Below, piece by piece: positions 11,201 through 24,133 of a stretch of 64,000 bases of DNA. The stretch's first letter is position 1. Each line of letters starts with the position of its first letter. A program made the position numbers and the translations under genes. The notes under the pieces were generated by a model. That model was not told the origin of the DNA. It made no database searches and saw only the letters and a list, made by a program, of their open reading frames with translations. Source of the stretch: Chrysaora quinquecirrha (Eukaryota; Cnidaria; Scyphozoa; Semaeostomeae; Pelagiidae); contig JACTAT010000085.1 of the NCBI GenBank assembly GCA_014526335.1, forward strand, positions 1 through 64,000, in the 5' to 3' direction.

Positions 11201-14200
11201 TTTTATCTCCATTATGTTTTTAATCTATTTGTCTATTTTCCTTCTATTTAACAGGCGTTGTCGTATAAATCAAGAAAAGGTCTTTTAAATGACCCAGGAA
11301 ATCATTTCTTTTTCAGGTTTGTGTAATTTTTTATTTTCATCATTTTGTGTGCAACAATCATCTAGTTTAAACGAAAAACAACTTTATCTTAAGTCACCTA
11401 AAAACTCCGCCCACCGCTAATGTTTTCATGCAGCTTGTCTATTGGAGCAACTACGTTCTTCTCATTCAACCTAACATCTGCAGCGTCAAATTTTGAAAAC
11501 TGTCGATAACGACAACCACACTTCGATAAGGTGTTCCATGAAATTGCATCGATTTGAACGATTTTATCTGTTTTTCCACCCATTTTGGTAAGATGCATTG
11601 GCCTTTTTTGACTTTTATTTTTCTTTCCATTTCAAATAGAGATATTACCTGTCCAGAAAAATCAGGATCGTATTGGATTTTGGTTCAGTATATCACCAAC
11701 AATGTTCAGTTGTCTTCAAAAAGGTTTGCTTGAACACTTATGTCGACCTACTTACTATACAATAGAACTAACGCCGAATACTTGTAACTGCTTACTTGTG
11801 TCGACATGTCAACAACTTGTCAGAACTTGTAGGATACAGTTGATCACGGTCGCAAGAGCGCTCAGGTCGACTGTGACTGTCAAGAATTAGCTGCCAAATT
11901 ATGGCAGAAGTAGAACATGAACATGCCCGGCTTTCTGGAATTATGCGCCGAAAGGTTGCAATCACCTAGAACCTAGTTGCCAACAATCTGCCAGAGCGCT
12001 TTGTCGACTGGTCAATTGCGATAAATGAATGTGAAAGGTGAAGGTGAAATGGTGTAATTAGCGCCAGTCACTAGGATCTCAGTAGTAGGGTAACTAATCG
12101 AGACCCCGATCCTGGCCGTGACGCTACCGTGGCTGGGCTCGAACCCTAACCAAACTGAGCTTCTGACACAACGAGTCAGCTGGATTTCACCACGACGCCA
12201 CAGCACTTTCAAATAAGGTCAAGAAAATCGCCGAACATCAGTCAGCAACTAGTTCTGACTGTCGCAATGTCGACTTAAGACAAAAAAGTATATGAAATGG
12301 AACAGCATCCTGAGATAACAAGGGCTAGCCCGGGGTTACCATGTTTGTTCGACTTATCGTCCTTAAGCTGCTTCTCGAGGGAAGATGAAACATAATACAC
12401 ATTTTTTTATAAGAACAAATTTATAGCCATCAGCCTGAAAACACCGGGCTGAAATTAAGGTCAATGTTTTTGCTATCTCTGAAACTATCTGAGATACACA
12501 AAAGGGAATTTCACCAGCGTGCATCCCCTGTGCGACAACGCATTTTATTTCTCACGGGAACAATCTTTCGTGTTTCAGACGGGTCAAGATAATTTAGGGG
12601 AATCGAAAAACGCAATAGTGCAAAATTTCCTTCATTACTCTGGAGTACCGAATAATCGTCACCCCCCGCTTATTAATCCCCCCGCAAATTTTTTCAACCC
12701 CCGCTCTTATTTCAACCTTCCTTTATTAGTTTAGCATTATTTGATGAAATAGATAAATTCATATTCCGTTCTTCTGCCCTTCGGCTGAGCATTCTACAAT
12801 TTATATTGCTCTGTTGTAATGTGGAGCTCTTTTTTGCTGTCGTCCGATATCTTGTAAGCAGTTGAATCGTACGATATCGAAATGTATTTTCCAACCCCCC
12901 TTTTATTCCAACCCCCGTTTATTAAATTTTCAAAAGTTTTCCAACCCCCCCCCAATTATTCCCACCCCCCAATTATTCGGTACTTCAGTGTACATGCATT
13001 TAAGTTTTACTGTTTATTTTGTCATGCCGACCGAGAGGAATTCCTTTTAGTGTGCCCAAACTGTTTCTATGGATGTTTTTTTTTTAAACCAGCAAAAAAT
13101 TTTTTTGTTTATTTGCGTGTTTGTTTGTTTGTTTTGCTTGTTTTCTTTGACTCTATATCTTTTTTGAAGGTGATGCTTGATATTAAACCTGGTCCTCCTG
13201 TAAAACTGGTACCGAAAACAGTTCCTCCAACTCCTACTGTCTCAAACGCCGTTCAAAATGATGGTCGACAGTTGGTGAAAAATCTTGAATTTCAATTAAT
13301 GGTAAGAGCTACTGGATATTCTTATTGTTATTATAAGGAAAGTGGATTGTTTAACTGATGCTCATGGCTATTTAATGTGGCAATCGATACAACCATGAAA
13401 AGCTTCAAAATAGCCAACTTTCGTTTTACCGACGGAGGACGGAGCGACTCATTAAAGGCCTCTATGAGTCATAGTCTGACCTAGACTCGCTACATAAGTC
13501 CCACTTCTCGCAAACAGTATCGGCAGACAGCAACAGCTATTTACATGAAAAAAATGAATTGGATGACCTATTTCTTAGAGTGGTTCTCAGCGACCTATCT
13601 ACATCAGATTGGCCTAAGGAGCGTATACTATTATTATTATTATTATTACACATACGGTCTCAATATTTCTGATACGCCCAATCCCGTCACGCCCAATATT
13701 CGGTTTAAGAAACTCGGCCGTGTTTAGGGCCTGTTTATTTGGGGAAAATCATCCCACCTTCCAGCCCTGTAGCTGAGAGGTGAGATCTCACCTTCCAATA
13801 CAAACCTTTTTGATTTTCATTTTCTGTTTTATGGAAAACGTTTCATCCCGGTCAGGTGAGATCTCACTCGTTGGGAGGTGGGATCTCACCTGGGTAGGAT
13901 GAAATTTTCTCATATAAACGCTGGAAGGTGAGATGAAAGCTGGACGGTGGGATGAAATTGCTCATTATGCGCAAGCGCCAGGCATAATCCTATTGTCTGA
14001 GAAAATTAAACAAAAGCGGAAATATGAGACAAGTGGCTGGAAGGTGGGATGGAATTCTCAGCTGACGGGCTGGAAGGTCGGATGATTTTGTCCATATAAA
14101 CAGGCCCTTAGTGGTTATTGGCTGTGAGACTCAATCTCGTTAGGCTGTAAATGTAGTGATGGTCAGCTGAGATGGTGTCCCAAAGAGACCGGCATATATG

Positions 14201-17200
14201 ATATTGTTAGCGGATAGGACGACTAGGACTCTTGTAGCCAGGTAGCTAACTCAATTCGTAGTCTCCTTTTTGGCTTTACGTCTTGGCTTTTTCGTCTTTT
14301 TGTTCATTTCCTTGCATTGTAAAATGGTAATCGGAAAATTCTCTTCATTCCCAGGACAAATTCAGCAACCAAACTGGTAGCGAGTTTAACGGAATTTTGG
14401 ACGTTTTCATCAAAGCTGACGGACCTCATGAAAAGCCAAAATTACAGAACGGTAAAACTACTGCGGCGTTTCCTTTTACCGGCGGAACAGCAAAGATTGA
14501 CGATTTGATGCTGCAAGCTGATACGAAAGGAGTAGATGGTCAAGAATATGTTTTGGTGTTTCAAGTAAAAAGCAAAGAATTACAGTCAGTCAACATCGAA
14601 GCATTTAAGTTGTCCTTTTTGTTTTATGACGGTAGGTAGAAACCAGATCTTATCTCTTAATATTCAAGGCCTGTGATTTGGTGATAACGCAAATACACCT
14701 TTTCAACCAAGAGCTTCGGTTTCAAAATTTACGAAAGTTTGTCCGTGCAAGAATTTCGACCCCAGGTTTAAAATGCGCACCTTCATTTTAGTGTTGAGGG
14801 CAACTTTTACGCCTCTAGTCCATACGATGTTCATTTTATAGCCATTGAAAGTTTACAGAATTTATGAAGGATTTGACCGTGAAAAAATTTCTCGGGTTGA
14901 AAATTTACACCTGCAGTCATTTTTCACAGTCAAGTCCCTTACAAATTTTCTAATTTTTACCCGCGGTAAAATCAACATTTTAAGGACTAGAGGCGAAAAA
15001 ATTTCCCTCAATGCTAAAACGAAGGTGCTGAATTCGAATCTGAAGTCGAAAGTTTCTATATTCATGCATGAAAATCTACGTCAACACTAGACTTATTACA
15101 TTCGTGGTAGTCTACGCTCCTCCACACTCGTGGTAGTCTACGCTCCTCCACACTACCTTTTCTTTAAGTGCTGAATTCGAATCTGAAGTCAATTTTTTTA
15201 TGAAATAATGAAGATATTTAAATACATTTTGAAAACGGGGGTGTATAGATGTTTCAGGTCTACACTTATTACCAGAGTCGCAGTTATATCGCTTAATTGA
15301 TGAATTAATTGATTGACGCTATGACCCTCAAACCAGTGGCTCAAACTAACTATCTGAAGCGAACAACAACAGCATCAATTCAATTCAATGTGAGCGACAG
15401 TTAGAGACTTGAAAAACTCAGCTAGTACCCTAGTAGTGATCTCACAACCTCGTCCCCAGGGTGAATAGGCCTCTACGTGAAACTCTGCTGTCCATATTCG
15501 ACCCTGGTATCGACCTTGTCTATTGGCAATTTGATTGGCTCTTCAAACAATAGAAATTTTAAGTGACGTCACAGTTTCTTCAAAATTTTACACCAAAATA
15601 GGCCGAAAACTATGTAAAAAACATCTATAAAAGCCAAAAAATTATGCTACATGAGATCTTGTATCTTGCCTTACAGTTATCAATTAAATTCTTTGCTTTT
15701 CCTTGCTAAGAACATCTGCTTTCGGAATCTACGTCTTGTTTTTATGCCTAGGCCAAAATTGCCAGTATTTTGGCAGATTTTGTGGCCGGTACCAGGGCCA
15801 AAATCGATTTGACGGTTGAGATTCGAGGAAACTCGATTTTTGGCCTGGGGACGAGGTTGGTGATTTCAAAAAAAGGTTTTCTGAACTCAGAGAAAAGTCC
15901 CCTTTTGCAACCAGTGGTATTTGGCATTACAGACAAGAATCCATGGATTTTTAATGTATAATTAGGGAGACGACGAATATTTCACTGAGTTACAGCTTCT
16001 GTCTGGTTTCGGTATATAATGTATAGTGTATACAAAACTCGCTTTCTGATGTTTGTTTGTTTGTTTTGATTTTTTTAAGATGCCAAGAAACAAGCAAAAG
16101 CAACTCAGCTAACAAAACAACGTGATGTATTAACACAAAGAATTATAGCTTATCGAGACTTGTTCACTACAAACAAACAGCTTGTCAGTGAAATGAAAGG
16201 TAATGTTCTTTGCTAGATGGTATCCCTTGCTTTTGTTCATTTTAAAGAAGTTGGCAAAACTGGAAAATATTTAAAAGAGCTCTGCTGTACTGACGAGAAA
16301 CGTGGCTTTGTGTTTTATTATGCACTGTAAATGTTGATTATGGTGTTTTCAAGAAGTGTGCAACTGCACGACTAATCGGTTACCATTCTAACCACCTTAT
16401 GATTTTCTTCGCCTGCAATCTATATAGATTCCTATATGTAAACGAAGTTAAACCACCTTATCTAACCTGTTTTTCTTTTTAAATTCAGAGGCCGTGCAAG
16501 AGGCGTCCTTGCTGGAGCAGAAAGCCAGAGCGGAATTGAGGGCAAATAATGTGAAGCGTGTGCAAACACTAAAAACGGTAAGTTCGACGAATAATTTTTC
16601 ATGGGGAAGGTGAAGGTGATCTGGTGTGTTAGCGCCAGTCGCAAGGATCTCAGTAGTAGGTTAACTAATCGAGACCTCGACCCTGGCCGTGACGCTACCG
16701 TGGCAGGGCTCGAACCCTGTCCACACTGAGCTTCTGACACCAAGAGTCAGCTGGACTACACCACGACGCCACAGCACCTTTCCTTTCTTGTTAGTGGTTG
16801 ATGGTTCAAATCTCATTCACATCGCCTACCACAAGGCTATCGTAAGTATCGTCCGCTCAGTTGTCTATGTTTCAGAGGTCAAGAAATCGATACCTAAGAT
16901 ATGTCGCATTTTAAAGTAGATTTGTAGGTCCTTGCCAGGACATCTTTTAACATTGTGACTAGAGGGACATTGGCACTTCATACTATGAAAACTACACCCA
17001 TGTCACTGGTTATGCCCCCAATGGAATCGGGCCCTCCTATGGGGCTGGCACACCAGTCAAATTGCCTAAAAAATATGCCTTGGTCCTTGCTATTATGCCT
17101 TATATGATGCAGGACTATTTTTTCCAGGTGCTAGTTCGATATTATATTAGGAACCTATTCAAGTTCAGTGGCTTGTTTAAGAATCTAGGACAGGCATTTC

Positions 17201-20200
17201 TTATATTCCAAATGTTTTCAAGAAATATACATCGCTTTTTAGCCACAAGAGGTGTGCAGAGAGGTTTCTTCTCTCGTGAAAGAAAAAGTTGCAATAGAAA
17301 AACAGCCTAGAAGACAATGCAGACTGCCGCTTGGTCCGCGAGACAAAAATATTCTTGGAAAGGTTCGTTTATTTTCTTGTATTTTCAATAAGGCATAACT
17401 TGGAAGGTTGTGTTCATGTCTTCACTTAAGCTGTGGCTAAACTAGGAAATATGTGGCGCGTGACATTCTAATCGGCATATCTCCCAAGGTGCCTAAGCCT
17501 GCGGGTGATAAGCGAGCAACATGTCCCCTGAGTCGCGGAGGCAAGAAATGTTTCTGTTGTCTCCCAGAAACATTTTCGTGTCTCTCGCTACAAATTTTGT
17601 CGTGCGCTACAAAGTTTCCAAGGTGGCTAAACTGGGAGACATCGAGGGGACATGTATAAAGACCGGCAGAACGCTATCAATATTGACTTCTTTCCACAGG
17701 TTGCTCATTTGGCAGAAATTTACGATGATGACGCAGCGAGAGTGTTGTCATGGCATCTGTCTGGTGATATGGATTGCATTGTTACCATAACAACGGATCA
17801 GGTCAGAGAGGCATTTTTTGAGTTTGTTACAATTTCTAAACAGCATAGAGTTGACATTTGGTATCCTCATACCCTTAGAGAATCAGTTGTTCTTTTTTCA
17901 TATTATGGATCGTTTATCAGACTATATTAGATTGTCTGACAGTCAACTTTGTCCTGTTCGAACTTATGTGGTTCGAATCTCTGTAATTTGATCTTACTAT
18001 TATTTGATTATTTGATCTACAATTTTTTCTTATTTGATCTTCGTAAACAACTAATCAACAGTTCGGCGGGGAATACCATGATTGTGTGTGGGAAGGTATC
18101 ACGATTGGCGTAGCAGACATTCAGTACGGTGGGGGATACCATGACGACTGTGGTGGATTACCATGATTGCCGAGGGGAGGCATGTTCAGTACAGCTAATA
18201 ATAACCTTTTTCCCCTCTACAGGCGAAGCAAGTATACAAAGAAACAAAGGGTCGACAACAAGTTCTACCGCTCGATTCAATTTTCACGAAAAGTCTACCA
18301 TCATGGAATAAGTAAGTCTTAAGTGGCATACCGCAATTGATCTGATTTGAACCAAAGCACATTTTTGTCATGAATATAATAAAAGATATTGTGCTGAAGA
18401 AGGCTCGACACAAAAGCCAACGGGGAGGAGAGTCTGAGGCTGTATGACTTGAACAGTTACTCGGCGATTTCATTGAGTTCTTTGGCTCAGCGGTATCGTC
18501 AGTTGGCTTTGATCATGCAGTCCTGGGTTCAAAATCAATTCTGGAATGCCTCTTGTGGAAAAATCTATGCTTGTGTTCGCCATTCATAACAAATATAAGT
18601 CTTTTTAAGTTAGCTTTTGCCATTAAAGTTAAATATTTGCTGAAACTTTCCCACATTTTCAGCTCACAAAAATAATTTTAGAATCAGAGAAAGAGAAGCG
18701 GTGCATTCAGTGCTCTTTTTGTTTTTCATTTAGGCCACTTCCACATGAAAGATTTCCTGGAATTAGAGCAACAGGAAACCCCGTTTTCGCGCGAAATTTG
18801 CTGACGTTTCCTGATCATGAAGACAAATGCAAGATCGGTGAGAGTCAATGTATTTTCTTGATAATAGATGATGAAGTAGATTTTCCCTACAGTGTACAAG
18901 CAGTAAAGCAGTTTTTCTTTAAGGGTTTTGAGGCTCTGGCCAAACGATCAAATTTTGTTGGTCAAACATTTGAAATTTGCTTGCCTAGCAAAATGTTTGA
19001 CCGTTGTCAAACTTCAACAACCTGCAACATTTCGGCACCTAGCAACATTTCTAAGCAGCAAGGCATTCGTGTTTGCACATTCGCAATAACTTCGTTGTTC
19101 CATAATGTTGGACAAAAATGTTTTTGGACGTGTCGAAACGGTCAAACATTTGTTAAAAAGCAAATTTAAAATGTTTGAGCAACAATGTTTGTTTGATCGT
19201 TTGGCCAGTGCCTTAGCAATAGACGCTTCCGCAAAAGATGGCCGCCGTTTTTGCCTACTGTTTTCATTAAGGAATTTCGAAAGGAATTCTGGGAATAATT
19301 TCCTTAGTTACGTATTTTACATAGCTGCAGACGTTGAATTCGTAGCTAAGGAAATTATTCCCAGAATTCCCGTCGTAAAACCTTATGAAAAACAAGAGTT
19401 TCACAGAAACGGCGGACATCTTTTGCGGAAACCTCTATTGCTTTTCGTATGTAGACCTTACTATGTTCGGTCCGTACGTCATATAATATAATAATATAAT
19501 AATATAAATGTAATTGAGGGGCTTAAGGCTAGCGCCTATAAAACCATGAGTTTTTAAACATTTAAATTAATCAGTTAGTACAAAATTTATATTTTTCGTC
19601 GCGACAGAAACTGTCATATAGTTTTTTTCAAAATTCAGTATACTATCAGCATTAACTATATCTTTTTTCAATGAATTCCATTCATTGACGACTCTCTGTG
19701 AAAAAAGTGTTTTCTTATGTCCAGCCTTGACTTGTTTACGACTATTTTGAATTCGTGTCCTCTTGTTCTATAATTGTTTATCTCGAAGAATCTAGAGCTC
19801 TCAGTATAATCATTACGTCGCATTTGAACGTTTTCAACCAATCAGATTGCAAAACAGAGTTGCTGCCCTGATCATAGGGTAATGATAATCGATTCAATGC
19901 ATTTTAAAGGGAGGGGTTGAATTCCCTCTTAAGATCTGAGATTCTCACATCTGAGATACTCTTTATTATCTCCACTTATTATCTCCTATTAATAGTTATA
20001 ATTATTATCTCCACTTTATCGTTGCAGTATTCGGCATGTTACTTGGTGACACAATAGTAATCAATGATTTGGACTCAGCAAATGATTATCGCCAGCAAGT
20101 AAGCATAAGGCACTTACCATAAATCATGAAATAAGCCCCCCCTGGTGCTTATGTGCAAAAATTAATTTTATGCTGGGGGATTATTCGAGGGAGGGGGTTT

Positions 20201-23200
20201 ATTTAAAAGTTCAATGGTTCCGCTGTGTTTCCGATGGAATGCACCTTTTCAACTAAGGGCCTCGTTTTAAAAAAATTTGAAAATTGCCTCACAGAAACAT
20301 TTCGACTTGAGATTCAAATTCAGCACCTTCGCTTTAGTGTTGAGGCAAGTTTTTACGCCTCTAGTCATTACAATGTTGATTTTGTAGCGATTTAAATTTT
20401 GCAAATTTATAAGGGATTTAACCGTGAAAATGATTGAGGGTGTAAAATTTCACCCAAAGCGATTTTTCACGGTCAAATCCTTCATAAATTTTCAAACTTT
20501 TAATCACTGTAGAATCGACATCGTAAGGACTAGAGGCGTAAAAATTTTCCTTGGCACTAAAATGAACTTGCTGAATCTGAATCTGGGGTCAAAATTTTTG
20601 TACGAGCTAATTTTCGTAAATTTTGAAAACGAGGCTCTTAGTTGAAAAGGTAACTTATCTGCATTCTATAATCAAAATCAACTTTTTGTCAACAGTCAAT
20701 GGTTGGTTGTTGGTTGAACTGATAGTAAAACCTTCAGCACTAGCTTTTTCAGTGTTAATTATTTGAAAGATTCTTTATAGGCAAACAAATTCATTACGCC
20801 TTTGAATGATTCCCCATTGGAGCTTACTCGAAGGGAGGGCTTATTTGCAAAAATGAATTCTTAGGGTGGGGCTTATTTGAGGGAGCTTATTCGGAAGTTG
20901 GGGCTTATTCGAGGATTTACGGTATAAGGACAAACAAACTCATAAGGCTTTTAAATTATCCCCTATGGTGGCTTATTCGAGGGGGGCTTATTTGCAAAAA
21001 TGAATTCTTAGGGTGGGGCTTATTTGAGGGAGCTTATTCGGAAGTTGGGGCTTATTCGAGGATTTACGGTATAAGGACAAACAAATTCATAAGGCTTTTG
21101 CATTATCCCCCATGGTGGCTTATTCGAGGGAGGCTTATTTGCAAAAATGAATTCTTAGGGTGGGGCTTATTTGAGGGAGCTTATTCGGAAGTTGGGGCTT
21201 ATTCGAGGATTTACGGTATAAGGACAAACAAATTCATAAGGCTTTTAAATTATCCCCTATGGTGGCTTATTCGAGGGAGGCTTATTTGCAAAAATGAATT
21301 CTTAGGGTGGGGCTTATTTGAGGGAGCTTATTCGGAAGTTGGGGCTTATTCGAGGATTTACGGTATAAGGACAAACAAACTCATAAGGCTTTTAAATTAT
21401 CCCCTATGGTGGCTTATTCGAGGGGGGCTTATTTGCAAAAATGAATTCTTAGGGTGGGGCTTATTTGAGGGAGCTTATTCGGAAGTTGGGGCTTATTCGA
21501 GGATTTACGGTATAAGGACAAACAAACTCATAAGGCTTTTAAATTATCCCCTATGGTGGCTTATTCGAGGTAGGCTTATTTGCAAAAATGAATTCTTAGG
21601 GTGGGGCTTATTTGAGGGAGCTTATTCGGAAGTTGGGGCTTATTCGAGGATTTACGGTATAAGGACAAACAAACTCATAAGGCTTTTAAATTATCCCCTA
21701 TGGTGGCTTATTCGAGGGGGGCTTATTTGCAAAAATGAATTCTTAGGGTGGGGCTTATTTGAGGGAGCTTATTCGGAAGTTGGGGCTTATTCGAGGATTT
21801 ACGGTATAAGGACAAACAAACTCATAAGGCTTTTAAATTATCCCCTATGGTGGCTTATTCGAGGGGGGCTTATTTGCAAAAATGAATTCTTAGGTGGGGG
21901 CTTATTCGAGGGGGGCTTTTCCGGAGATGGGGACAAAACCTTAAGTTTTTACCAAGACAGAATAGTACTCTATTCTCACCGTATTCCACTCTCTTCCTTT
22001 CAATTGGCTAAGATATGGAGAGTGCGAAGGGGGCTTCGCTGTTTGAAAGGCAGAGACTGTTGAGACCGTCGCTGCGGGAGGAGTGGAGGGGCAGCTAATC
22101 TTATATTGCGAGTTGCTGAAGAAGACTGGCTGGAGCACATAGATTTACTTATATAACATAGAGAAACATGGGTGGTTAGACACTGCAAGTATCCTTCAAC
22201 AACCACAAATTCAGCTTCAACAGGAGCCCAAGTTTGACTTGGCCGCCATTTTGAAAGTTCTACAGCGAAGAGAGAACAGAGAAATAGAAATCTGTTTTTA
22301 AACTGTTAAGGTCTTCAATGTCTCCTCCGCAAAGTAAAGAAATTTTCCTCCGCATACACATACGGTGTCTAACCACCCATGTTATTGCTAATGCTCAAGC
22401 ACGAACGCCTTGTTGCTAAGAAATGTTGCTAGATGGTAAAATGTCGTAAGTTGTTGCAGTTTGTCAAAAGCAAAAGAAACGTTAGACGAGCAATGTTTTT
22501 GACGAGGCCAAATGGTCAAACATTTTTGACAAGCAAATTTCAAATGTTGGAATAACAATGTGTGATCGTTTGGCTAGGGTCTTAATATGTCAACTGGGAC
22601 GGTTATGTAGGAAGTAATTTCCTTGTTGTAAGAAGGAATTTCCTTTCCTATTGGCTATGGGTAGTGATCGATGTATCGAGAGAGTTTGGATGTAGGTGAA
22701 TTAAATCCTGATGTGATTGGTCTTCCTGGATTACCAGGTTTGTGTATTTTGGTAGCATATAGAATATTGGTGCTCTTGTATCTGCATTGGGGGTTAGAAA
22801 TTGGAATAGTGTTTCGTCAATTACCGGACGTCTTTTTAGCTCGGTAGTAAATGTTGCAATTTCGACGCTTAAGTCACCTATTGGGTTATGTTTTAGTTTT
22901 TGGTAGTAATTGGTGTCATTTAGTTGGCGGTAAGCTTCGTGTATGTAATCTGAGCGCAATCTTATCCTCAATAATATTAATCATTGAGGATAAGATTGCG
23001 TTTATCAGCATTCTCTCTTCTTTCATATCTTTCAGCCATGTTCTTGATGTTCTAGGTAAATTTGGTGGATTACAAAACAAAGCGCCTCCCATAGACAGAT
23101 TGCAAGGTGTTTTCTCAAGTCCACTGCCTGCTAATTATAATCAGCTTTGTACACAGATTGGTAAGTCCAGACTAGCCATGTTTTAAATCCTTTCACAAAG

Positions 23201-24082
23201 TTTGCATACTTGATATTGCTTGTCGTCCCCAATAATTTTTTTTGACAATTTTCTAACCTTCCCCTGCTCATTAAATTTTCCGCAATACCTGCACCATTTT
23301 TGGCTATGTGAAATCACAAATGAAATTTTGGAAAATTGTCCTTACATTCAGCCTTTTTATATAATCCATACTTAATTGCTTTTCGTCCCCCATAAATCAA
23401 TTTTTTTCGACAATTTTCTTACCTTTCCCCTGCTTATTAAATTTTCCGCAATACCTGCACCATTTTTGGCTATGTGAAAATCACAAATGAAATTATGGAA
23501 AAATGTCTTGCATTCAGCCTTATAAATAACTACACATCGATATTTACATTCATTGGCATTTTACTGATAGTTTTGATAACGAAGAGTTCTGTAGTCGACT
23601 AGAATTCAACCCCACTTAATCAAAACCCCTCTAATTAGATCTCGTTAAAAGTTTCCAACCTCTCCTCCATTTATCCTGGATTTTGAAAAATTTGCTTGTT
23701 AGTCTTTTAATTTCTATTCTTTGTATACCCATCTCTTTCAGATTTGCTTTCAAGTTTTGAAGCTGTGGTTGCACGACATACTGAAGCTAAAGCTGAGCTG
23801 GAGGTAAACAAATTCTTTTCATGAGAAATTCGGGTTTGAATCATGTAAGATTTCTTCAGTATCAATAATTGAGAGCAGCAGTATCAGTATCTCTACGAAG
23901 TTGTCCTACTCAAACGATTCCAGCCCACGCATTTTACGTGCCTGCAGAGAACGAGCAGAAAACACACGGAGTCAGACGACATTTGAAAGACGATTCTTTA
24001 TCTTTTCTATTGAAGCTGACTTTGCATGAATGACTGACTGACGACTGACTGACTGACTGACTGACTGACTGACTGACTGACT

Positions 24083-24133
<51 letters not shown>

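Noticed and set aside
21098..22063. Long open frame of 321 codons with a 49-residue repeat
   Set aside because: It is explained by the 147-bp tandem array, whose period is a multiple of three. The composition is odd, there is no start context, and there is no resemblance to a protein family.
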